Source: Pyxidicoccus sp. MSG2 (GTDB taxonomy: Bacteria; Myxococcota; Myxococcia; Myxococcales; Myxococcaceae). From it: a stretch of DNA of 64,000 nt. Position numbers and translations under genes: made by a program. Below are positions 11,751 to 18,887 of this stretch, piece after piece (position 1 is the first letter of the stretch; every line of letters begins with the position of its first letter). The stretch is taken from the NCBI RefSeq assembly GCF_026626705.1, contig NZ_JAPNKC010000001.1, positions 7,272,001 through 7,336,000 of the forward strand, read 5' to 3'. The notes under the pieces are model-generated. The model saw only the letters and a list, made by a program, of their open reading frames with translations. It did not search any database and had not been told where the DNA came from.

Positions 11751-12779
11751 TCACGGCTCCAGCACGTTGCTCCAGGCGGCATCGCCCGCTACCCACTGGG
11801 AGACCCAGTCCTCGAGTGCCACCCCGGTGGTGCTGGTGAGGGTGTCCAGGCTGCCCAGGAAGGTGTGCTGCGTTCCGCGCTTCAGGAAGTACCTCGCGTT
11901 GGCCCGCCCGTCGTACGACGTCGTGAGCAGTTGCAGCGTCCGCGTCTCGAAGTCCGTGGCGGAGTAGCCGAAGAAGTTGCTGAGCACGCCGTCCCGGCTC
12001 CACGCGAGCAGCGCGAAGCGCGACTCCGGATGCGTGTCCGCCAGGTACGCGGGGAAGCGCGTGAAGTCCGTCTCGCAGTTCGTGCACGCGGCCGGAATCG
12101 TCACGCCCCAGTTCGTGAGCCACGTGTCGAGGAGCGTGCCCGCGGGCGTCACCATCTGCCCGGAGTCGGCGAGGACGTGTACCTCGGCCGTGGGGAAAGC
12201 GGCGGCGACGCGCTCGTAGTTCAGTTGCGCGCCGAACGCGCCCGCGCTGCTCCCCCCGAGGAACACGCGCTTCACACCCGGGAAGGTGGAGACCAACCGG
12301 GGGAGCCAGGCCTCCACGTTGCTGGCGCCCTTGTGGTGCACCTGCTGCGTGCCGTAGGTCTGCACCGCGTTGCCCCCGTGGACGTCACCCGTGCAGTAGG
12401 GGACGAAGACGTAGGACATGCCCCGGAAGGGGTTCGTCGGCTCCTCCCGGTCGAACATGTACGCATCGCGGGTGCCGTCGGTCTGGAACTGGGCCGCCCG
12501 GTAGCCCGTGCTCAGGTTGCTCGCGCTGCGCAGGACGAAGCACGTCCGCTCGTCCCAGCAGGCGCCGCCGCCCTGCAGGTAGATGTAGAGGTCCGTGCTC
12601 GCCTCGTTGGGGTTGACCCCGATGCCTGTCTGCTCGCCGTTGCCGCACTCGGTGCCGGGGACGTCCACCCAGGTCCAGGCGTCGGGCGTCGCGTCGATGG
12701 GCGTCTCGTCCTCGTCACCACAGGCGGTGAAGGCGAGCGGAAGCGAAGCGAAGAGGAAGGTCAGCAGGAGCTTGCGCAT
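11751..12779 (-). CDS. Secreted pectinacetylesterase/Notum-family hydrolase (lipoprotein)
   Basis: 342 residues. The N-terminal signal MRKLLLTFLFASLPLAFTAC ends in a lipobox-like FTAC, so export and lipid anchoring are likely. The body carries the family's blocks: YLQGGGACWD, VFVPYCTGDVHGG, GGSSAGAFGAQLNY with the nucleophilic Ser, and a late GTQHTFLG with a candidate catalytic His. Plant and Notum members of this family remove acetyl or acyl esters from polysaccharide or protein. Many Cys residues suggest disulfides. The start codon sits directly after a perfect 7-bp hairpin that contains the only SD-like purines. The true substrate is unknown. Confidence 0.87.
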   Translation of the reverse strand: MRKLLLTFLFASLPLAFTACGDEDETPIDATPDAWTWVDVPGTECGNGEQTGIGVNPNEASTDLYIYLQGGGACWDERTCFVLRSASNLSTGYRAAQFQTDGTRDAYMFDREEPTNPFRGMSYVFVPYCTGDVHGGNAVQTYGTQQVHHKGASNVEAWLPRLVSTFPGVKRVFLGGSSAGAFGAQLNYERVAAAFPTAEVHVLADSGQMVTPAGTLLDTWLTNWGVTIPAACTNCETDFTRFPAYLADTHPESRFALLAWSRDGVLSNFFGYSATDFETRTLQLLTTSYDGRANARYFLKRGTQHTFLGSLDTLTSTTGVALEDWVSQWVAGDAAWSNVLEP

Positions 12780-12799
12780 GGCGGGGGAGTGTCCCCGCC
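12780..12799 (-). promoter_or_regulatory. Hairpin abutting the esterase start codon
   Basis: On the transcribed (minus) strand, GGCGGGG - 6 bases - CCCCGCC forms a perfect 7-bp stem ending one base before the ATG at 12779. The GGGG in the 5-prime arm is the only SD-like sequence, so the folded leader would hide the ribosome site. A role in translation control is inferred. Confidence 0.4.
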
Positions 12800-12860
12800 G
12801 TCAGAGGACTCGGCAATCACCCGCTGGCGGCACGGGGGAGGGCCGTGGACTTCTGCACGC

Positions 12861-14378
12861 TCACGCCCGCGCGTACTTCTTGCGCAATTCCACCTTGATG
12901 ACCTTGCCCGAGGGCGTGCGGGGCAGGGTGTCCGCCACGTGGAAGATGCGCGGCGACTTGTACCGCGCCAGGCGGGCCTCGCAGTGGGCGCGCAGGCTGT
13001 TCTCGTCGAGGGTGGCGCCCGGCTTCAGGACGAGGACGGCGGCGACCGTCTCGCCCCAGTCCGTGTGCGGAAGGCCGATGACCGCCGACTCGAGGAGGTC
13101 CGGATGGCTGGCGAGCGCGTCCTCCACTTCCTTCGAATAGACGTTCTCCCCGCCGGTGATGATCATGTCCTTCAGCCGGTCGACGATGAACAGGTAGCCG
13201 TCCGCGTCGATGCGGGCGACGTCCCCCGTGCGGTACCAGCCGTCATGGAACGCTGCGGCGGTGGCCTCCGGGTCTCGGTGGTAGCCCAGCATCATCGACT
13301 GGCACCGCATCCAGATTTCGCCCACCTCGCCCGGCTTCGCCTCCGTGTCGGTGTCGCGCATCACCTTCACGTCGCAGCCGCTGACGGCATACCGGCCGAT
13401 GGAGCCGGCCTTGGCCACCTGCTCCTCCGGCCGCAGCAACGTGCCCGTGGGGCCCGTCTCCGTCATGCCGAAAATCTGGAAGAAGCGCTCGGTGCGGTAG
13501 CGCTTCGCGAGCAGGCGCGAGGTGTCCGCGTCGATGGGGCCGCCGCCATACAGGAAGGTCCGCACGCTGCTGAGGTCATACCGGTCGAAGTCCGGCACGA
13601 CGCGCATGGGCATGAGGAAGGCCACGGGAGCGCCGAAGAACAGCGTGCACCGCTCGCGCTGAATCGTCTCCAGCATGCCGAGCGGGTGGTACTCCGGCAT
13701 CATCACCACCGTGGCGCCGACGTAGAGGCTGCCCAGCAGCAGGTTGTTGAGCGGGAAGCTGTGCCACACCGGCATCGCCAGGAGGACGCGGTCGGTGGGG
13801 TCCAGGCCATAGGCGAGGCTGCTGGCGATTCCCGCGAAGATGACGTTGGCGTGCGAGTGCAGGCAGCCCTTGGGCAGACCCGTCGTGCCCGACGTGTAGA
13901 GAATCTCCGCGGCGTCATCGGGAGCGCAGGCGCGCCGCGAGCGGACGGCGGGCGCCGGAGCCCCGAACATCGTCACGCCGTCGAGCGTGTCATCCCCGCC
14001 GAGCAGCAGGACGCGGCACTTCTCGCGGCTGCTGTCGGGCACGCTCGCGGCCAGGTCCTTGTCGGCGAGCAGGACCTTGCTCTCGCTGTGGCCCAGGATG
14101 AAGGCCAATTCCGGCGGGGCGAGCTTGTGATTGAGGGGCACCGTCGTGCCCCCCAGCCGCAGCGTCGCGAGGAAGCCCACCACCCACGAAATCGTGTTGC
14201 GGCCGAAGACGGCGACCTTGTCGCCCGGCCCCACGCCGTGCGTCTGGAGGTGGCCGGCCATCCGGGTGACGGCCGCGTCCAGCTCGGCGAACGTCACGCG
14301 CCGGCCCGTGGTGACGAGCGCCTCGCGGGGGCCGTACTTCCGCGCCGCCGTCGTGAGCACTTCATCGAGCGTCCACAT
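12861..14378 (-). CDS. Acyl-CoA synthetase (AMP-forming, ANL superfamily)
   Basis: 505 residues from an ATG at 14378 whose first base is also the last base of the preceding gene's stop. Signatures: the P-loop-like EILYTSGTTGLPKG, a YRTGDVARIDADGYLFIVDR hinge region, MIITGGENVYSKEVE, and a C-terminal PRTPSGKVIKVELRKKY with the catalytic Lys. It activates a carboxylic acid to acyl-CoA via an acyl-adenylate. Coupling to an AidB-like acyl-CoA dehydrogenase suggests the two act in series on the same fatty or branched-chain acid. Chain length cannot be told. No ribosome site is needed if translation is coupled. Confidence 0.93.
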   Translation of the reverse strand: MWTLDEVLTTAARKYGPREALVTTGRRVTFAELDAAVTRMAGHLQTHGVGPGDKVAVFGRNTISWVVGFLATLRLGGTTVPLNHKLAPPELAFILGHSESKVLLADKDLAASVPDSSREKCRVLLLGGDDTLDGVTMFGAPAPAVRSRRACAPDDAAEILYTSGTTGLPKGCLHSHANVIFAGIASSLAYGLDPTDRVLLAMPVWHSFPLNNLLLGSLYVGATVVMMPEYHPLGMLETIQRERCTLFFGAPVAFLMPMRVVPDFDRYDLSSVRTFLYGGGPIDADTSRLLAKRYRTERFFQIFGMTETGPTGTLLRPEEQVAKAGSIGRYAVSGCDVKVMRDTDTEAKPGEVGEIWMRCQSMMLGYHRDPEATAAAFHDGWYRTGDVARIDADGYLFIVDRLKDMIITGGENVYSKEVEDALASHPDLLESAVIGLPHTDWGETVAAVLVLKPGATLDENSLRAHCEARLARYKSPRIFHVADTLPRTPSGKVIKVELRKKYARA

Positions 14379-16054
14379 CACTTCACTTCCTCGCTGAAGG
14401 TGCGCTCGATGAGGGCCTGCATCGGCGCGTGCGCCGGGAGCGTGCCGAAGGTCTGCCCGTGGGCGCCGCCCAGGCGCGACTCGCAGAAGGCGTCCGACAC
14501 GGCGGTGTTGCCCGCGCGGATGAGCAGCGACGCCTGCAGCGCGATGGCGAGCCCCTCGACGATGAAGCGCGAGCGCGTCTCCATCGAGTCCGTGTTGGCC
14601 AGCTCCTTGTGCAGGCGCGCCGTCGCCGCGTCGTACGCCGCGTGCCCGCCCTGCGCCGCGAGCAACTCCGCGAAGAGCGCCTCGCGGCTGGCCGGCTCGC
14701 GCGAGGCCGCGCGCAGCACGTCCAGGCACTGGATGTTGCCGCTGCCCTCCCAGATGGAGTTGAGCGGGGCCTGCCGGTACAGGCGGGCGAGGTTGGCTTC
14801 CTCGACGTAGCCCGCGCCGCCCAGGCACTCCTGCGCCTCGTTGACGAAGACGGGCGTGCGCTTGCAGACCCAGTACTTGCCCACCGCGGTGGCGATGCGG
14901 GCGAAGGCGGCTTCCTTCGCGTCACGGGGGCTGGCGTCCACGGCGCGGGACACGCGCGCGGTGAGCGTCAGGTGGGCCTCGGACTCCAGCGCCAGGTCCG
15001 CGAGCACGTTGCGCATCAGCGGCTGGTCCACGAGCCGCTTGCCGAATGCGGTGCGGTGCCGGGTGTGGTGCAGCGCCTGCACCAGCGCCTGCCGCATCTG
15101 CCCGCTGGAGCCAATCATGCAGTCCTGCCGCGTCATCGCGACCATCTCCAGGATGGTGGCCACGCCGCGTCCCTCTTCGCCCACCATCCACGCGAAGGCG
15201 CCGTGCAGCTCCACCTCGGAGGAGGCGTTGCTCCAGTCGCCCAGCTTGTCCTTGAGCCGCTGGATGTGGATGGCGTTCAGCTCGCCGTCCGGCGTGAAGC
15301 GCGGCATGAGGAAGCAGGAGATGCCGCCCTCGGCCTGCGCGAGCACGAGGAACGCGTCGCTCATGGGCGCGGAGAAGAACCACTTGTGGCCCACGAGCGC
15401 GTACGGCTGCCCGGGCCCGCGCGCGCTGCCCATCCGCTGGGCGCGCGTGGTGTTGGTGCGCACGTCCGAGCCGCCCTGCTTCTCCGTCATGCCCATGCCG
15501 ACGGTGTTGCCCGTCTTCCGCGACGCGGGGATGAAGCGGCTGTCATAGGTGGCGGACGCCACGCGCGGCACCCACTCGCGCGCCAGCTCCGGCTGGTGGC
15601 GCAGCGCGGGCACGCAGGCGTACGTCATGGTGAGGGGGCAGCTGGTGCCCTGGTCGGCCTGGTTGTGCAGGTAGAAGAGGGCCATGCGGGCCACGTGGGC
15701 CCCGGGCTTCTCCTCGTTGCGCCACGCGAAGCCGGACACGCCGTGGGCCATGCCCAGCTCCATCAGCCGGTGGTAGGCGGGGTGGAACTCCACCTCGTCG
15801 CGGCGGTGGCCATAGCGGTCGAACGGGCGGAACTTCGGCTTGTTCTCGTTGGCCAGCACCGCCAGTTGCTGCATCTCCCCGCCCACCAGCGGGCCGTACT
15901 TCGCCAGGTCGGCCTCGGCCCAGCCGCCGCCCTCGCGGGCGACGACTTCGCGGAGCACGGTGTCCGTCTTCCACGCGTCGTAGACGAGCGGCGGAGGCTG
16001 GTTGGTGACTTCGTGGGTGACGAAGCCAGCGGCGATGGAGTGGGGGTCGGTCAT
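14378..16054 (-). CDS. aidB-like: AidB-like acyl-CoA dehydrogenase
   Basis: 558 residues, close to the roughly 540 of E. coli AidB. The AidB-specific block GMGMTEKQGGSDVRTNTT is present, with HKWFFSAPMSDAFLVLAQ, ECLGGAGYVEE and SIWEGSGNIQCLDVL, and the longer C-terminal domain of AidB rather than the short ending of ordinary acyl-CoA dehydrogenases. AidB is an FAD protein of the alkylation response in E. coli with weak isovaleryl-CoA dehydrogenase activity. Here it is translationally coupled to an acyl-CoA synthetase, which favours a metabolic role. It has a clear ribosome site (GGGAGG) before the ATG at 16054. Confidence 0.92.
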   Translation of the reverse strand: MTDPHSIAAGFVTHEVTNQPPPLVYDAWKTDTVLREVVAREGGGWAEADLAKYGPLVGGEMQQLAVLANENKPKFRPFDRYGHRRDEVEFHPAYHRLMELGMAHGVSGFAWRNEEKPGAHVARMALFYLHNQADQGTSCPLTMTYACVPALRHQPELAREWVPRVASATYDSRFIPASRKTGNTVGMGMTEKQGGSDVRTNTTRAQRMGSARGPGQPYALVGHKWFFSAPMSDAFLVLAQAEGGISCFLMPRFTPDGELNAIHIQRLKDKLGDWSNASSEVELHGAFAWMVGEEGRGVATILEMVAMTRQDCMIGSSGQMRQALVQALHHTRHRTAFGKRLVDQPLMRNVLADLALESEAHLTLTARVSRAVDASPRDAKEAAFARIATAVGKYWVCKRTPVFVNEAQECLGGAGYVEEANLARLYRQAPLNSIWEGSGNIQCLDVLRAASREPASREALFAELLAAQGGHAAYDAATARLHKELANTDSMETRSRFIVEGLAIALQASLLIRAGNTAVSDAFCESRLGGAHGQTFGTLPAHAPMQALIERTFSEEVK

Positions 16055-16188
16055 GGTGCAGGTCCTCCCTCGGGCCGGGGCCCAGGCTGTCCCTGCTTAC
16101 CGTGAATGGGGACCTCAAACCACTGGGGCCCGAGGGCTCCCGCACCCCCGGCATGGCCGGAATTGACGCCTGGAGAGAGCTCGGCGTT

Positions 16189-17388
16189 TCAGCTGTTGCC
16201 CAGGAGCAGCAGGCTCGTCATCAGGTTGCCGTGCTCGGGCCGTTGGGGCATCACGCAGCCCTGCTCGCCGAAGGTGAAGACGGAGACGAATGGCGTCTGG
16301 CCCACCGTCCGCTGGAAGTCCCGCAGCATGTCGGGGACCTGCTTCTGGATGGTGAGCATGCAGCCCGCGCAGTAGACGAGAAGCGCGCCGGCGAGCTTGT
16401 CCGGGGTGAGCCCCGAGCTGCCCAGTGCCCACTCCGCGAGCTGTCCGCTCTGCTTCACGAGCGCCCCTTCCGTGCTGCGCATCAGGACGAGCTGCTCACC
16501 TTCCTTCACATCGGCGAAGAGCGTCAGCGCACGCTCGGGCAGGAGGACCTTCTCCGGATGCACGACGACGTGCGTCTCGAGGCCATCCAGGGCCCGGGGC
16601 ACGCCGAGCGGACAGAGCGTCGTGTTGCCCAGCACCGTGCCACCCGTCTGGAGGAACGGCTTCAGCGTGCCGCCAAGCCACTCGTTGTAGACCTCGGCCG
16701 CCGGCCGCCCGTCGATGGTGTACACGATGCGTCCGCTCGCCCGGGTGACGACGCCGCGGTGACGCGTGACGAGATAGCCGCCCTGGCACATGGCGGTGAG
16801 CCGCCAGGGCCAGTCACACACGGCGAGCACCGCGCCCGTCCGGTGGACTCCCGCTGAAGACCAGACGGACCACTGTCCGGTGATGTCATTGTCGGCCGCG
16901 CTCCCTCCGACCAGGAGCGTGCGCTTCGGCAGCACGTCGTAGAGCCCGGCGAGCAGCGACTCCTCGCTGCCCGGTGTCGCGTGAACGATGGCGAAGCGTG
17001 CCGCCTCGGGCGGGATGTGGCCATCCTTCAGCGCGTTGCTGGCGAGCTCCCGGCCCTGGGCGCGAACATCGCCGTTGCGAGCCAGGGCACTCACGCCGAA
17101 GCGGAAGCCTTCACCGACGAACCAGAGCGCGCTCACGATTCGCTCGGTGCGAAAGCCCTCCGCCGAACCGACCCCCAGGCAGGACGTCGCACCGACGAAG
17201 GGCACTCCGGGGAGTTGTTCGACGAGCGCCTTCTGGAGTGCCGGCGTCTGGATGCCGACCGTGCAGTAGACGAACCCGCCCCGCACTCGCGCGCCAGCGG
17301 CCTGCTGACGCAGTTGCGTGACGAGCTCTCGCGCGGCGCTGGCCTCATCCGTCGCGGTGGAGTGGGTGACGACGATGCGAGCCGACAT
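16189..17388 (-). CDS. FIST-domain sensory protein
   Basis: 399 residues from the ATG at 17388, with GGAGAG upstream; longer in-frame versions lack domain similarity and a ribosome site. The N-terminal FIST_N part includes GGFVYCTVGIQTPALQKAL and PFVGATSCLGVGSAEGF, and the C-terminal FIST_C part includes IVYTIDGRPAAEVYNEWLG and LLVYCAGCMLTIQKQVPDML, followed by TPFVSVFTFGEQGC. FIST proteins are soluble ligand-binding sensors, proposed to bind small molecules such as amino acids and usually linked to signal transduction. No signalling output domain is fused here. The gene is divergent from the alpha/beta-hydrolase lipoprotein across 254 bases. Confidence 0.88.
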   Translation of the reverse strand: MSARIVVTHSTATDEASAARELVTQLRQQAAGARVRGGFVYCTVGIQTPALQKALVEQLPGVPFVGATSCLGVGSAEGFRTERIVSALWFVGEGFRFGVSALARNGDVRAQGRELASNALKDGHIPPEAARFAIVHATPGSEESLLAGLYDVLPKRTLLVGGSAADNDITGQWSVWSSAGVHRTGAVLAVCDWPWRLTAMCQGGYLVTRHRGVVTRASGRIVYTIDGRPAAEVYNEWLGGTLKPFLQTGGTVLGNTTLCPLGVPRALDGLETHVVVHPEKVLLPERALTLFADVKEGEQLVLMRSTEGALVKQSGQLAEWALGSSGLTPDKLAGALLVYCAGCMLTIQKQVPDMLRDFQRTVGQTPFVSVFTFGEQGCVMPQRPEHGNLMTSLLLLGNS

Positions 17389-17642
17389 GTTGTCTCTCCG
17401 GGGATGTGCGGGACGACCCGGTCCGCGGACGCCGCCGCCGCTCGACGCGAGCGTACCACCCACGGATGCAGCGTCCGGAGACGCGCGGAGTGTGGATGAG
17501 CGGCCTGCTCGCCCCCACCCGGACCGGAAATTCAAAGTACCCCGCAACCATTTTTCACGGTCCGTGTTGAAGGCCGTGGCGCGCCGTGAGAGCGGCCGCC
17601 GCCAGCGGGAATGGGCCGGCTGGCCGTCGAGGAGACGTCTGC

Positions 17643-18668
17643 TTGAGCAAGCCGAACGTGTGGATGCGGTGGTGTGCCCCCATCGTGCTGGGGCTGGGAC
17701 TCGTCACGGGGTGCGGAGCCGGTCCCGAGCCTGCCCCGGAGGAGCTTCCGGTGGCGCGCGTCGAGCAGGGCGTGACGACCTGCACCGGCCCCACGGGCGC
17801 CATCTGCCGCTTCGTCACCCCGACGGAAGCGGGGACGCCCGGCTCGGGCAACTACCTGGACCCGCACGTCGTCATCCGCCCCACGGTTCCGACGAAGGCG
17901 GAGCTCGTCGTCTTCCTGCCGGGCACGGGCGGCAAGCCGGAGAACTCGCTCAGCGGCAACTACGCGGACGCCAACCACAGCATCTACGCCAGCGCCAGCT
18001 CCAAGGGCTACCGCGTCATCGGGCTCACGTACCAGAACTCGCCCGCCATCGGCATGCTCTGCGGGAGTGACGATGCCTGCTTCCTCCCCACCCGCCGCAC
18101 CCTCGTCACTGGCGATGTCCAGTCCGGCAGCGCGGTGACGACCATGAACCGGGAGGACGCCATCATCCCCCGGCTCACCCGGTTGCTCGTGTATCTGCGT
18201 GACACGGGGGACCCGACCGGGGGCTGGGGCAGCTTCCTCATGAATCCCTCCTGCATCCCGCTGTTGTGCCGCCTCAACCCGGCGAAGGTCATCATCTCCG
18301 GGCACTCGCAGGGCGGCGGCCACGCGGGCGTCATCGGCAAGGACTACGCCGTGCGCCGCGTCGTCATGCTCGCCTCGCCCTGCGACGCGCTCGGCAACCC
18401 GGGGCCCGCCGCGAGCTGGACCCTGCCGCCGTTCACGACGCCCACGGGCGCCGACACGTATCGGGGCCTCATCGCGCGCGGCCAGACGAGCACCGGCTAC
18501 ACGCTCGACCTGTGCGACCCGGATGCGCCCAGGCACTGGGCCCCGGAGCGGATGAACGCGCAGTGGAGCCGCATCACCAGCTCCACCGGCCTGTGCCCCA
18601 CGGACCCGCACGCCTGTGTCATCCGGGACGCGCAGTTCTTCACGGAGTGGCAGAACCTGTGGCCGTAG
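17643..18668 (+). CDS. Alpha/beta-hydrolase-like lipoprotein
   Basis: 341 residues from a TTG at 17643, chosen because GAGGAG lies 8 bases upstream; an ATG at 17664 is the alternative. The signal peptide ends LGLGLVTGCGAG, a good lipobox, so it is a likely outer-membrane lipoprotein. The core contains the nucleophile elbow ISGHSQGGGHAG and an upstream strand ELVVFLPGTGGKP that could form the oxyanion region. A catalytic acid/His pair is not obvious, although WAPERMNAQW is suggestive. Function is probably a secreted esterase or lipase-like hydrolase. A strong nested hairpin follows the stop. Confidence 0.83.
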   Translation: MSKPNVWMRWCAPIVLGLGLVTGCGAGPEPAPEELPVARVEQGVTTCTGPTGAICRFVTPTEAGTPGSGNYLDPHVVIRPTVPTKAELVVFLPGTGGKPENSLSGNYADANHSIYASASSKGYRVIGLTYQNSPAIGMLCGSDDACFLPTRRTLVTGDVQSGSAVTTMNREDAIIPRLTRLLVYLRDTGDPTGGWGSFLMNPSCIPLLCRLNPAKVIISGHSQGGGHAGVIGKDYAVRRVVMLASPCDALGNPGPAASWTLPPFTTPTGADTYRGLIARGQTSTGYTLDLCDPDAPRHWAPERMNAQWSRITSSTGLCPTDPHACVIRDAQFFTEWQNLWP

Positions 18669-18669
18669 C

Positions 18670-18730
18670 GCCGTGAGCCGTGTCGCAAGGACACGCCCGC
18701 GGCGGGGCGTGTCCCCGCGAGACTCACGGC
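18670..18730 (+). terminator. Nested hairpin terminator after the hydrolase lipoprotein gene
   Basis: An inner perfect 10-bp stem, GGACACGCCC (18689-18698) with GGGCGTGTCC (18705-18714) and a 6-base loop, is enclosed by an outer 8-bp stem, GCCGTGAG (18670-18677) with CTCACGGC (18723-18730). It begins two bases after the stop codon. No U tract follows, which is common for hairpin terminators in high-GC genomes. Confidence 0.6.
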
Positions 18731-18887
18731 ACTGAGTCCCCCTCCGGCGATGGCTCGAACTTCAGGAACAGCAGCTCCTCCTTGCTGTCGGGCCCAGGTT
18801 CCGGGCGGAAGGCTCCAGCCGCCGTGCCGCCGCGTGAGATGGAACTGGCGGCCACCGTCACCAGATTGGTCGAGGAGGAGCCGCCCC

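Noticed and set aside
17389..17642. Possible regulatory site in the FIST/hydrolase intergenic region (GGACCG ... CGGTCC)
   Set aside because: Six-base arms 35 or more bases apart in GC-rich DNA; no convincing promoter alignment.
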